Made by a program: the position numbers and the translations under genes. From Notolepis coatsorum (lineage: Eukaryota; Chordata; Actinopteri; Aulopiformes; Paralepididae): a stretch of 64,000 nt of DNA. The notes under the pieces were generated by a model. That model searched no databases, had not been told where the DNA came from, and was given only the letters and a program-made list of their open reading frames with translations. The DNA lies in assembly GCA_963971535.1 (NCBI GenBank), contig OZ020594.1, forward strand, positions 110,650,643-110,714,642. The letters are read 5' to 3'. Shown here piece after piece: positions 30,926-42,666 of the stretch (position 1 is the stretch's first letter; every line of letters begins with the position of its first letter).

Positions 30926-33900
30926 AAGTTCAAGTTCTTTAATAGTTGTCATACAGAAGTACAGAATACTTTCATACAAAATGCTTCTTACTGTTACGCT
31001 CCAGAGACTGTGCTAGACAAGATAGTATCAAATAACATAATAACATAATATAGCATGAATTTAGAAGAAGAAAATGAGGTCACAGTGTTCGGTATAGACA
31101 TATGTACAATGTTCTGAGTTACCATATAATATACAATACACAATACTATGCAGTGTACTAATGTACAGTACTATCTAGTGCAAAGCAGAAATGGGATGAG
31201 GTACAATTTTAGGTACAATTTACAGTAAGGTGTACGAGTTGTAGTGCAATCCTTCATCCATAAATATAAAGTGTGGGGAGTGGGTGCTACAGTGTGTTTG
31301 TTTAAAGTGGGTGTGTGCTATAAGTGTGTGGAGTGGGTGCTACAGTGTGTTTGTTTAAAGTGAGTGTGTGCGTGTGGATGTGTGTGCTATGTGCGTTTGG
31401 TGGTTGTTGTTGTGTAGTGTTCATTCATTGTTCGTTTAGCAGCCTGATGGCCTGGGGATAGAAGCTTCTTCTGAGTCTTTCTGTGCTCGCCTTGAGACTC
31501 CTGTATCGCTTGCCTGACCGCAGCAGTTCAAAGAGGCAGTTGTTCGGGTGACTGGAGTCTTTAATGATTCTCTTAGCCTTGCCCTTGCAACGCTTGTAGT
31601 AAATGTTCTGGAGGGTGGGGAGCCCCCCTCCAACTGTGCGTTCGGCTGAACGTGTCACTCTTTGTAGTCTGCTTTGGTCTTGTGCAGTGCTATTCCCAAA
31701 CCAGGAGGTGATGTTGCCGGTCAAGATGCTCTCTATTGTACATGAGTAGAAGTTCTTAAGGATCTTCTGGCTGACTTGGAACTTCCTTAGGCGCCTGAGG
31801 AAGTAGAGGCGTTGTCGTGCCTTCTTCACAACACTGTTAATGTGTGTGGTCCATGTCAAGTCCTCGGATATGTAGGCTCCGAGGTACTTAAAGCTGTTGA
31901 CTCTCTCAACCGGTGCCCCGTCGATGCTGAGGGGGCTGTAGTCCTTGACCCCCGACCTCCTGAAGTCCACAATCATCTCCTTTGTTTTGCTGACGTTCAG
32001 GGAGAGGCTGTTTTCCTGGCACCATCCCGCCAGGACCTTGACCTCTTCCAGGTAGGCCCTCTCGTCGTTGGCAGAGATCAGGCCCACCACCACTGTGTCG
32101 TCAGCAAATTTGACGATTGTATTGCTACTCCGCTGAGCCACACAGTCGTGTGTGTACAGGGAGTAGAGGAGGGGACTCAGAACACAGCCCTGGGGGGCCC
32201 CTATGTTGAGGGTGATGGATGAGGAGGTGCAGTTGCCTGCTCTCACCACCTGGGGTCTGCCAGTCAGGAAGTCCAAGACCCACTGGCAGAGGTCATAGCC
32301 CAAGCCCAGGTCCCTGAGCTTGGCTATGAGTATGGAGGGGACTATGGTATTGAATGCCGAGCTGTAGTCGATGAATAGCATTCTCACATAGTTCCCCTGC
32401 CTCTTGTCCAGGTGTGATGCTGCTGTGTGCAGCACATGGGATATGGCGTCCTCCGTGGACCTGTTGGGGCGGTATGCAAATTGCAGGGGGTCCATGTTGA
32501 TGGGGAGGGAGGAGCAGATGTAGCCCTTTATTAGCTTCTCGAAGCACTTCATGGCTATGGAGGTGAGAGCTACAGGGCGGTAGTCGTTGAGGCAAGCAGG
32601 CTTGGATTTTTTTGGTACAGGGATAATAGTGGACTTCTTCAGGCAGGTGGGGATGACAGCCTGTTCTAAGGACAGGTTAAATATGTCAGTGAATACTGGG
32701 GCCAGTTGGTCGGCACAGACTTTTAGGACGCGGCCGGGGATGCCGTCTGGACCTGCTGCCTTCCTGATATTCACTTTTTTAAAGGTCCGCCTCACCTCAT
32801 GCTCTGTTACCCTGAACACTGCGCCTCCATCAGCAGCAAACCCCCCCCCCCCATTGCCGAGGCTTGTGAGCTGGTGTTGTTATTACCAGCATCAAACCTC
32901 GCATAGAAGGTATTGAGGTCATTTGCTAAGGAGATGTCACTGTTCAGTTTGAGGGAGGCGCCTTTGTAGTCTGTCATCGTTTTGAGCCCCTGCCACATAG
33001 CTCTAGAGTCAGCTTGTTCAAACTGGAGTTCAATTTTATCCCTGTAGCGTCGTTTGGCCTCTGACACTGTCCTCCTTACGTTGTATCGCGCCACCTTGTG
33101 GTCATTCATGTTGCCTGCCTCTAGGCCGCCGTTGTATGCTTTGGTGCGCTCTCTCAGAGCTTCACGGACGGATTTGTCTACCCAGGGTTTTTGATTTGGG
33201 TAAACTTTCATTTTGGTAGTGGGGATTGTTTCTTTCACCCTAGTACAAACATAGTCCAGCACTGTCTCCGTGTAGGCATTAATGTTATCTGTGTCGCGGA
33301 ACACAATCCAGTCTGTGTGGTGAAACACTGACCGGATCGTCTCCTCTGACGTCACATCCCATTTCTGCACCTCTCGCGAGACTACGGGAGTACTTTTAAT
33401 TCTCTGTCTGTACTTTGGTGAAAGAAAAATGGATGCGTGATCTGACTTACCAAAGCCACTATCAGAATGAGCCTTGTAGCCACCTTTAAATTGCGTGTAA
33501 CAGTGATCTAGGATGTTACCGCCTCTGGTGTTGCAAGTCACATGCTGATAGAAGTCAGGCAATACCTTTCTCAGATTGGCGCTATTGAAATCTCCCAGAA
33601 CTAAAATGGCGGCGTTAACATTCGCCACTTGGATTCTATTTACCTCGTCGTGTAGTCTGGAGAGCGCAACCTTGTTGCTGGCTTGCGGTGGAATATACAC
33701 TCCGACCAGGACGATCGCCGTTAACTCCCTCGGGAGGAAGAAAGGACGACACTTGATGGTTATATATTCCAGTTCTGGGGAGCAGTGGTTGGATAATTCC
33801 TTCACGTTAGTTGGGTCGCTCCAATTTTTGTTAAACATGAAGGCAATACCTCCTCCACGTTGTTTACCGGACTCTGATGATGTCCGATCCTTGCGATGGA

Positions 33901-34193
33901 TAAAGAAGTGATCAGCCGGTTGAATTGCGTGGTCTGGGACGTCCGGCGTCAACCACGTCTCGGTGAAGCAGAGGACGTTGCAGTCCCTAACGTCTCTTTG
34001 ATATTGAATCCTTGCTCGGATGTCATCCAGTTTATTGTCAATTGATTGTACATTGGCTAGCAATATACTGGGCAGTGGTGTACGGTGGCGTCTGGATCTC
34101 AGCCTGTTACGGATCCCAGCCCTCTTCCCTCGCCGTCTGGTTCCTCTGTTCCTGGGGTCTAGGAACAAAGGATCTGGTCCTGATCTCCGGAGA
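30926..34193 (-). mobile_element. Rex1-like LINE, nearly full coding length
   Basis: Minus-strand non-LTR retrotransposon. The 3' end at 30926-30950 carries the tail motif GAACTTGAACTTG and an AATAAA-like signal. The 3' UTR of about 480 bp shows GTGTGGAGTGGGTGCTACAG repeats. It has RT and endonuclease coding sequence up to about 34193, where the older repeat resumes. A 5'-truncated relative in plus orientation is at 35703-36233. The Rex1 assignment (CR1/Jockey group) is from general motif memory. Confidence 0.8.
31425..34193 (-). pseudogene. Rex1-like ORF2: endonuclease plus RT, one frameshift
   Basis: Two frames form one protein. The upstream frame (34193-32807) has APE endonuclease landmarks LANVQSIDNKLDDI, CFTETWL, GVYIPPQ, LGDFNSANL, LDHCYT and KSDHASIF. 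The downstream frame (32819-31425) has RT landmarks [51 protein letters not shown] and [20 protein letters not shown]. They join at a 12-base C run (32841-32852), a likely slippage or assembly indel. The first ATG of the upstream frame (34222) and about nine codons lie in flanking repeat DNA, so the true start has been lost by 5' truncation. Confidence 0.85.
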
Positions 34194-34425
34194 AAAGTAA
34201 CTGTACTTACAACAGATTTCATTCACGGTATTTGCTGCCCAATGTTAGCATGGTGTTATTCACCGTCAAAGATGGAAATAAACAAAAAGAAAATGTATAT
34301 TCTCCTTTGGTTCATTACAATTTACTCAAGCCTAGTAACAGACACAATATTTCTGACACTGGGAATACGTTCCCTGAGGTCCCTAGATACCAAGAACATG
34401 CAAATGGACTTGTAGAAGTGGAGCA
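34194..34425 (+). repeat. Old interspersed repeat, copy B, segment P'
   Basis: Reverse of 21178-21338 plus the start of segment Q (reverse of about 24940-24990), here contiguous. This shows that in the original repeat the two segments were joined. Confidence 0.65.
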
Positions 34426-34544
34426 ATCTTCCATTTACTTAAGTACTTTTAGGCAAATTTTCTGAAAATATAGCTAGGGCTTAAGAGGTTAAAATCATTG
34501 GTAAACAAACAGTGCTGAAAATATACACTTTGACTGCTGTTTTG

Positions 34545-34660
34545 ATAGGGTTAGGGTCTTTACTCTTGGCTACATTTGAAAAAGAAATGCAACATTAATT
34601 AATACGGACTGTATTGATCGATTTATGACATGAAATTAATCTCGGCCCAGTACTGGGCCT
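34545..34660 (+). repeat. Old interspersed repeat, segment R'
   Basis: Matches the reverse of 27569-27700. The linker from 34426 to 34544 has no counterpart that I could find. Confidence 0.5.
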
Positions 34661-34671
34661 GTCAGGCTTTT

Positions 34672-34905
34672 AAAGTCAACACTTATAAAGTCAACATTCA
34701 TAAAGTCAGACTAAAGTCATAATGTTTAGAGATTAAAGTCAACATTTATAAAATCAGACTAAAGTCATAATGTTTACAGATTAAAGTCAACATTTATATA
34801 AAGTCATGTTTACAGATTAAAGTAAACATTTATAAAGTCATAATGTTTAGATTAAAGTCAACATTTATAAAGTGATAATGTTTACAGATTAAAGTCAACA
34901 TTTCC
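34672..34905. repeat. Degenerate tandem repeat, unit about 47 bp
   Basis: Four to five imperfect copies built from TAAAGTCAACATTTATAAAG and CATAATGTTTACAGAT motifs, with variable deletions. Confidence 0.8.
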
Positions 34906-35554
34906 ATACTTGTTTCCATGCAGTCCAAACAGCTCTTCTCCTGGTCCAGCTGTGACGGTTTCATGCAGTCCACCAAACAGACTCTCAAACCAAGGTGTGA
35001 GAGGCTAGGAGGGGTGGTCATATTCAGACCAATCTTGGGGGAAAGTAAGGAAAGAAATATCAGTACATTTTACATTCATCCTAACAAACAAAGGTCTAAC
35101 TTTTCAGTTGAAATTCATCAGGAACACAGAAAGCAAGAACCACCAGTCCTTAACCAGCTATACAGGTAGTGCTGTTTTCCAAGGCTAACAAATTGGAGGC
35201 TGACAGGAAGATTTTCACAAGAACTGAAAAACACATGGGTGTATATATAGACAGATGCACTGCTATAGTTGTGATCTATGAATATAAGCCTATGATATTG
35301 CATTTAATTTGATGCAAAACATCTGATAGGCTATTGATGCAGGCAGCTGTTGTTTCTGGCCAATCAGATGTTTTTGTCTTCCAAGTGGTATTTCCAGGGT
35401 TGCATTGGAAAAACTAAGACCACGTCCTCATCAGAAAGTACACTAAATTAAATGAAAATACAACTAAAAAGGCAATATTAATAAAATAAAGATTTCAAAA
35501 AAATATATACAAATATCGTGGACATCTACAGAAGATTGAAAAATAATTGTTTGG
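34906..35554. other. Unassigned sequence
   Basis: No coding signal or repeat was recognised on either strand. Confidence 0.35.
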
Positions 35555-36515
35555 TGTGACGACCCTCCCCCACAGTTGTTTGCTTGCTCTGCTCTGTCAC
35601 TGTTTCACAGGATTGGTGGGGGGAGCTGGCAGAGGGTCATTAGGCTAATTGGGGCACACCTTGGTCGGTGGGGGAGGGTAATCAGGCTAATTGGGTCACA
35701 CCTGAACTGCTACGGTCAGGCAAGCGATACCGGAGTCTCATGGCAAGGACAGAGAGACTCAGAAGAAGCTTTCATCCTCAGGCCATCAGGATGCGAAATG
35801 ACAATAACACTATGTAACAAACCATCAAATACACTCACAGCACACACATCCACACGCACTTTAAACAAACAACTCACTGCAGCACCCACTTTAGACACTT
35901 AACACACTTTATATTTATTGGTAAAGAATTTGCACTACAACTCATACCTCATTACACCTTACTGTAAATTGTACCTAAATTGTACCTCATCCCATTTCTG
36001 CATTGTACTGTATATTATATTGTAACTCAGTTACTTTTCTACTCTGCATTGTATATTGTATATTGAACACTTTTGTCGACGTACTTGACTTCTATTTTAT
36101 ACTTATTATACTTATTTTATACTTATCTATTTTTATCTAGCACAATCTCTGGAGCAAAACAGAAAGAAGCATTTTATATAAAAGTATTCTGTACTTATGT
36201 ATGACAACTAATAAAGAAACTTGAAACTTGAACACCTGGGTCGGTGTGTCCCAGTCAGGATATAGAGGGAGGGTTCCTCTAGTCTCCGTCGATCTCCCCA
36301 CCTGTTTGGTTCCTTTTGTTTGTTTGGACACTTACTTTGGTTTTACACTTACAACATTCATGCTGCACACACACTCTCCTGCACACACACTCTCATCCAC
36401 ACACGGATATTCATATGGGCTGATGATTAGTATAATTCAATAAATGATTTAGTCATTTCTTAAATTGTGCCTGTGTCTCCCCTTTCTTGTTGCGAGCTTG
36501 AGCCAGCTCGTAACA
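35555..36515. mobile_element. Solo LTR, split by a LINE fragment
   Basis: Begins TGTGACGACCCTCCC and ends CTCGTAACA, typical LTR borders of fish Gypsy-like elements, with the 4-bp flank TTGG on both sides (35551-35554 and 36516-36519). After removing the LINE fragment at 35703-36233 about 430 bp of LTR remains. The superfamily is inferred only from the borders. Confidence 0.65.
35703..36233 (+). mobile_element. Rex1-like LINE 3' fragment
   Basis: It matches the end of the RT ORF (GTCAGGCAAGCGATAC block) and the 3' UTR of the LINE at 30926-34193, ending in AATAAAG and GAAACTTGAAACTTGAA. It is 5'-truncated to about 530 bp and sits inside the LTR. Confidence 0.85.
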
Positions 36516-37205
36516 TTGGTAAACTGTAAATAATACAACTTTACCATAGACTCCTAAGCTAAGCTAGGATAATGTACGTCAGATAAACAGATGAGAAACA
36601 CTGCTAAGATAACGTCATGGATTTTGCTAATGAAGGGTTAATATCCGAGGCTGCTGCGCAGGGCCCGAAATTAGAGCCCGCCAGATTTTAGGTTTGGCAA
36701 GTGACACAGAGGTCTGTCCGCCACGTGGCGGGTAACAAAATAGTAATGTAAAATAATTTAAAGTGCGGTGTGGTGACAGTCGCCTTTTTTGTTGCCCACA
36801 ATCTCCCCTTGCATGTCAATCTATCCTTGTTGTTTACCGACGTCACATCCGCTACTCTTCTTCTGCAGCGCCTGCTTGCACTGTAGGGAGCCAACGTTAC
36901 GTCCGCCTGCCATCACGATTAGCTAACGTTAGCTTATTAATAATGTTAAATGGGTTACAAATATGTGGAACCATATGGGTGAAGAAGCGGCAGCGAGAGT
37001 GGGACCACCTAACAAAAGAAAGTTTCGAGAGGAGTGGAAGTTTGGAGATAGCGGTGTTTCAAGAGACGGGCTACAGTATGATGCTGGGGCTGTAGTGATG
37101 AGTTGTTCCATGTCCCGCAAGCATGTTTGCCATGCATTTCTATTTTTCTGAATTTTCTGTATCATCATCATGTATAATGTGTAAAATTACTAAATGTATG
37201 ATTCA
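36516..37205. other. Unassigned sequence with a hAT-like terminus
   Basis: At 36659 the motif CAGGGCCCGAAATTA resembles a hAT end, related in form to the ends of the element at 56450-57977. No partner end or target duplication was located. Nothing else was recognised. Confidence 0.35.
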
Positions 37206-37206
37206 T

Positions 37207-37290
37207 ACGGGCGGCCAGGTGGTGCAGTGGGCAAGGCACTCACCACCAATGCTGGAGACGCTGGGTTCGAGCCCAGCTCTCCACATTGTT
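37207..37290 (+). repeat. tRNA-like SINE head
   Basis: Contains an A box (TGGTGCAGTGG) and a B box (GGTTCGAGCCC) at tRNA-like spacing. The flanking body to about 37420 is unlike the SINEs at 14194 and 28199, so this is another SINE family or a fragment. Confidence 0.55.
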
Positions 37291-37420
37291 TTCAGTTTGG
37301 CTGGTCGTCCGTACTAATACAATTGGCAGTATTAGAGGGTGGGAAAACTGATGGGTGGGGATCGGACGTTGTGGACAGCGACTCCTACAGGTCGGTTGGT
37401 GGGCCTGAGCAGTAGAATCA

Positions 37421-38841
37421 GGAAGCGATGGGGGCGGCGTCCCTCCAAAGCGCAGACCCCTGACGCTGAAAGATTGCGCCGCGCAGGTGAAAATATGCGA
37501 CAGCTGCTACCTCGAGTATCGGAGGGGACTCGTGTAATGTATGGCTTCGTCCACATTGCAGCCGGCTTGTGGGAGGCAAGAAACAGCGTTCGAGACAGGG
37601 GAGGGTTGAATTGGACGATACGAAATTGGGATGGGAGAAAAATTGAAAAATGGGAGAAAAAGTGGATAAAATTTTTTTTGTATGATACATGATTGCTCAC
37701 TAACTCGCGTAATAGATAGCGAAATGTATGCTATTCTTGCATCGGAGCGTGGTGCCACTGCAGGCACAAATCAACCTTTCCCCATGTTTTATCAGAAGAA
37801 AAAACAAAACATCTGCTTCTATTTTAAGGTAAGACCTGCTTTTCCTAATTACAGTAACAATTATCATTATTGCTCATTTATTAATGTTCTATGGTATGTG
37901 TAGTGGCCGCTTGTCATTCGCTAATATTTTGACAATGTGCCACGATGCACCTTAGATGTTTTTCTACTCGGTCGGGTAACAAAAGTTGTGGATGTTGACA
38001 GAATTGAATGTCCAGGCTGAAGCTGATGTAGTTTGTAAGGTTTATTGTCCAAAAGAAAATAATTATTGAAAACGTTTGCGTCTCTCTATTGCTCAGTGGC
38101 TCCGGTAAGAAAACATTTTCTCACAGCAGGTGCATAACGTTGCTCTAATTACAGAGCCTATTATATTAAGAGGTGGTGTGCCCCTAGTGTTGCACTTGTC
38201 TCGTGTCGTTTAGTGTTGGATCAGATGGGCTAATCTGAGCATGTGTATTTCAATATGTGCGTCTTCATCATGCATGCAGACCTGTGTGGGTTCTCTAACG
38301 TTACTCATCTACAGCAAAGTCCTCGCTGCGCGCCGCTGACCGGCCAACCCCCCCCCCCCCCAAGAAAACACTAAGAGCTCCCCGAAGACCATGGTATGGT
38401 TCGCACACTGCCTAGAAGCATTAGCAAAGCCTCTCAAGTAAAGCCGAAACAGTGGCTGAAACGCTCAACAGTTGAGATGTTCAGTCATTATTAGTAACGA
38501 GCTGAATAAACGCACATTTCTCTCTCTATACAGAGAGTCGCACCAGTTTATGACCTAACGTCACATATCCTCCCAAACTCATAACGTGGTGTAGCATTAG
38601 CATTAGCATAGCAGCTTAGCTTGTTAGCTGCTCCAGCTACCTCTGGTCAAGGCCCAGTCTGGATGGAAAAGTGGCAGAAACGCCCAACAGATCAGATGTG
38701 CGGTCAGTAGATGAATAAAAGCTGATTTTACTGTAACAAAACAGAGAGGTGGATATTAACCTAATGTACCTTTGTTTACCTGAACGACGAGGCTCCAGAA
38801 TGAGGAGGCTGTGAAACCAATGATCCGATACGAGCGTCAAA
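37421..38841. other. Unassigned sequence
   Basis: No convincing gene. Short frames on both strands overlap each other and lack domains. There is a C run at 38349-38361 and an AGCATTAGCATTAGCATAGC low-complexity patch near 38595. Confidence 0.35.
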
Positions 38842-39410
38842 CTCGAAACTACATTTCCCTCAAAGCTCAGAGTATAAAGCACATACCTTATTAAACTACA
38901 TTTCCCTCAAAGCTCAGAGTATAATGCACATACCTTATTAAACTACATTTCCCTCAAAGCTCAGAGTATAATGCACATACCTTATTAAACTACATTTCCC
39001 TCAAAGCTCAGAGTATAATGCACATACCTTATTAAACTACATTTCCCTCAAAGCTCAGAGTATAATGCACATACCTTATTAAACTACATTTCCCTCAAAG
39101 CTCAGAGTATAAAGCACATACCTTAAACTACATTTCGCTCAAAGCTCAGAGTATAAAGCACATACCTTATTAAACTACATTTACCTCAAAGCTCTGAGTA
39201 TAATGCACATACCTTATTAAACTACATTTCCCTCAAAGCTCAGAGTATAATGCACATACCTTATTAAACTACATTTCCCTCAAAGCTCAGAGTATAAAGC
39301 ACATACCTTATTAAACTACATTTCCCTCAAAGCTCAGAGTATAATGCACATACCTTATTAAACTACATTTCCCTCAAAGCTCAGAGTATAAAGCACATAC
39401 CTTATTAGGA
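38842..39410. repeat. 47-bp minisatellite, about 12 copies
   Basis: Highly uniform units, each containing ACTACATTTCCCTCAAAGCT and TATAATGCACATACC. One unit near 39118 has lost four bases. The ACTACATTTCCC core differs by one base from the ACTACAATTCCC core bound by ZNF143/STAF proteins in vertebrates; any binding is inference. Confidence 0.95.
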
Positions 39411-39878
39411 CTGATCAGATCAAAGTGTTCCCACATTTGAGAACGGCGTCTCTTCTTAGCTGTCTCCATGGTGATCAAAACAACTCTCCGAGTCCGACTA
39501 CAAAACCCCACATCGAGGGAAATGTTTTATGTAGAGTAGAATGCCGCGCAAACAAAAGGCGTGTTCGAGATTGATTTCGGCTCGCCTCGAAAGTAGACGA
39601 GAGTAGACTAGTGCAGCCGGGGAGGATTCGGAACGTCGAACACTTCAGATTAGAATACAGCCTCTCGCCTAGTCTCGCATGGCAGATATCGCGTTCACGT
39701 TACCACACGCACACACACACACCAGTCCAGCTCATTATAATGCGAGGGCCGCATGCACAATTAGATTAGATTCAAATGTATTGTCATCACACAGCACACT
39801 AGGTATTAAATTAATATACCATATTATATACCATCTTGTTGCACGCTCCTGCCCACCGCAGCGCGTGCACGCACACAC
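39411..39878. other. Unassigned sequence
   Basis: No gene or repeat recognised beyond a short (CA)n tract near 39705-39722. Confidence 0.35.
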
Positions 39879-40000
39879 AACACACTGCTGAATAATTCTG
39901 TTTTGCATCAATATATTATATATACTGTATATTGAGGCAAAACAGAATTATATATACAGTATATATTGAGGCAAAACAGAATTATTCAGCAGTGTGTGTG
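39879..40000. repeat. AT-rich inverted repeat with duplicated arm
   Basis: CTGCTGAATAATTCTGTTTT at the left pairs with its complement at the right end. The right arm (GGCAAAACAGAATTA) occurs twice, about 42 bases apart. It would form a strong hairpin. Confidence 0.8.
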
Positions 40001-40502
40001 TGTATACAGTATCAGCTGCTGCATCGTTAATGAACTATAGATTTATATGGAATTCGTTGGCCTATTCTAGTTAGGGCTGGGCGATATGGCCTAAATATGA
40101 TATCACGATATTTTCTGACCTTTTGGCGATACACGATACACATCACGATGTTTTTCCTTTTTTCCCCAAACAATTCATTATGAGGCTTACCAAGACAGTA
40201 TTTGAGTTTGCAAGCGAACATTAAAGACAAAAGACTCATGCATTTAGCATTTTTATATTATATATTAGATTTAGATTATTGGATTCTTAGATTATATATT
40301 TAGCATTTTAGCCTTTCGTTTTTTTATATTATATATTAGATTCAATTTAGATGATTAGATTACATATTGTAACTATTTATTTATTTACATGTATGTATAC
40401 ATTTATTATTTGAACGGCTTAAGGCTATATCTGTACTTGATGTTTGTTTGTTGTGTTGCATACTTGAAATAAACTTCAATCAAATCAAACCCCCCCTCTT
40501 AA

Positions 40503-41122
40503 ACGGGAACTCCAACATTTTGGGAAATTAGCTTATTTAACATCTTCCCTGGAGTTAGACAAGAAGATACATACCTTTTTTGTCTCTGTGCGTGCATTTT
40601 AGCTTTGGGAATAGACGCTCCGTTAGCATAGCTTAGCTTCATCACTGGAAGTGAGGCAGGACAGTAGCCTTACAGTGCCTTACAGTGTATTGCAAGGTCT
40701 GACATTGACCAAACTTGATATGCATGACCTTGGTGGGCTCTAGGTCAACTCCTGAAAAGGGGGTCAATGTCAGACTTTGCAATCAAAGGTTAGGGGGCTA
40801 ATAACCCTTGCCATAATTTCAGTGCGCCCCCTAACTTTTGATTGCAAGGTCTGACATTGACCCCCTTTTCAGGAGTTGACCTAGAGCCCACCAAGGTCAT
40901 GCATATCAAGTTTGGTCAATGTCAGACCTTGCAATACACTGTAAGGCACTGTAAGGCTACTGTCCTGCCTCACTTCCAGTGATGAAGCTATTTGAAGCTA
41001 TACGGAGCGTCTATTCCCAAAGCTAAAATGCACGCACAGAGACAAAAAAGGTATGTATCTTCTTGTCTAACTCCAGGGAAGATGTTAAATAAGCTAATTT
41101 CCCAAAATGTTGGAGTTCCCCT
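40503..41122. mobile_element. 620-bp palindromic TTAA element, copy 2
   Basis: Same arms as 19911-20528, ends ACGGGAACTCC and GGAGTTCCCCT, flanked by TTAA (40499-40502 and 41123-41126). The unpaired centre is inverted relative to copy 1, meaning insertion in the opposite orientation. The right arm has a small deletion near 40990. Confidence 0.9.
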
Positions 41123-41700
41123 TTAAAAACAAAAACCTGTGTTTAACCTAGCCATCTATAAAACATCATGCTAAAACTGTGAAACAAATGTCCTACTCCC
41201 CTAAAGAAAGAAATACATAGCAAACATGACTCAGTTATCCAATAGTGCTGCTGCTTTTTATTTTGTTAAAATCTTTTAGTTAATAAGACTAAAAGACTAC
41301 AATATATATGACTACAAGGGCCAGAAGCCCACTTCATGACGGCTTCCTGTCCTCGCATTCCATTTCCGGTTTACGTTACATTTTCAACAACAGATTGCTG
41401 CTAATTAAACACTTCATGGAAACGGAGTAACGTTAACGTTATGTCGAGTTCATACGTGTAGTGTAGTATGAACTCCACATAACGTTAACATTACTCCGTG
41501 TCCACTGTTGCTGCCACTGTTGCGTCGCAGATGGATGGTACACTCTGTTAGCTCCGTAGCTAATCCGCTCATAAACTAACTTACAGATAGTTAACGCCGG
41601 AGCTTACTCCTGGGTTTCAGGGGGCATCCCTAGCACCGAGCCACCGCCTCTCTGTCTCTGGCTAGGTGTGTGCGCTTGCGTGCGTGTATGTGCGTGTAGA

Positions 41701-42423
41701 TAGGGCTGGGCGATATAACGATAACGATAAATATCGCGATATATTTTAATAATCGATATCGAATATCGAAATAAAAAAAAAATCGAAAAATCGTTTTTTT
41801 TTTTTTGTTTTTTTTTTTTAACCTGCAACAGGGCAGTTTTAAAACCAGAGACAGTGGACAGACTTGTCTTTCTTGCCTGCAACTTAAAGTAATGGCTTTG
41901 CTTGTCCAAATGACAATACTGACCAAATTCAGATTTCTTTTTCTCTTGTCCATTTATTTTGTTTGCTTTCTAATTTAAAATACATTTTGAAACCGTCTGT
42001 ACACAGTAGGCTATGTGTGCTAGCAGAACTAGACTCCAGTCACGAGTCACAGTGCACATGTGCGGTGGTTTGTCCACCAAAAAAGCGCCAAAAGATCGAA
42101 AATAAACTAGCAGAGCCAGAACTGTTCAACTCCTCTGGAGCCACAGCCAGCAGAGAAGCCGGTTTACTTTAGCTTTTAAACCAGCTGCAGCCTGAGAACT
42201 GGAGTGTGAGGGGATGTAACACTAAAGATGGCGGCAATGACAAAGAATTGCTGCAAAATAAACATACATCTGTTGTTAAAAAAAAAAAAGAAAAAAAAAT
42301 AATGTTTTTTTTTTTAATTTTTTTTATACTTATAACAATTCGATAATTATCGATATCGAGAAATAAAATACAATTATCATATCGTTATCGCGATATGATT
42401 TTTTTCCATATCGCCCAGCCCTA
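41701..42423. mobile_element. hAT-type MITE, 723 bp
   Basis: Ends TAGGGCTGGGCGATAT and ATCGCCCAGCCCTA, perfect 8-bp target duplication CGTGTAGA at 41693-41700 and 42424-42431. Both ends are full of ATCGATAT repeats with A and T runs. It inserted into a MITE with the same ends. Confidence 0.95.
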
Positions 42424-42666
42424 CGTGTAGATGACGTAATTTTGGCAAGTGTGTGTGTGACTGACTTTTTTTTTCTGCGAGAGGGAGAGGCGAGAGAGAG
42501 AGGAAAGCATTTAGCACTGCGCTTGTAAGTCTCATCTCAGCCGCGGCGGCCTCTAACGCGAGGGCAAAACATCACGATATCCGCGATACGTTTAAAAAGT
42601 GTATTGTTAATGAACTGTACCCGATATTTATATAATATCGTCATATCGCCCAGCCCTAATTCTAGT

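Larger units (their letters stand above)
40072..42658. mobile_element. hAT-type MITE carrying two nested elements
   Basis: Ends TAGGGCTGGGCGATAT and its complement, with the perfect 8-bp target duplication ATTCTAGT at 40064-40071 and 42659-42666. Inside are the palindromic TTAA element (40503-41122) and a younger member of the same MITE family (41701-42423). The element itself accounts for about 1.2 kb. The left and right ends match those of 58386-59441 in the opposite orientation. Confidence 0.9.

Noticed and set aside
38842-39410. CRISPR-like array of direct repeats
   Set aside because: Units are contiguous with no unique spacers, and the DNA is eukaryotic. The same applies to the 38-, 44- and 59-bp arrays.
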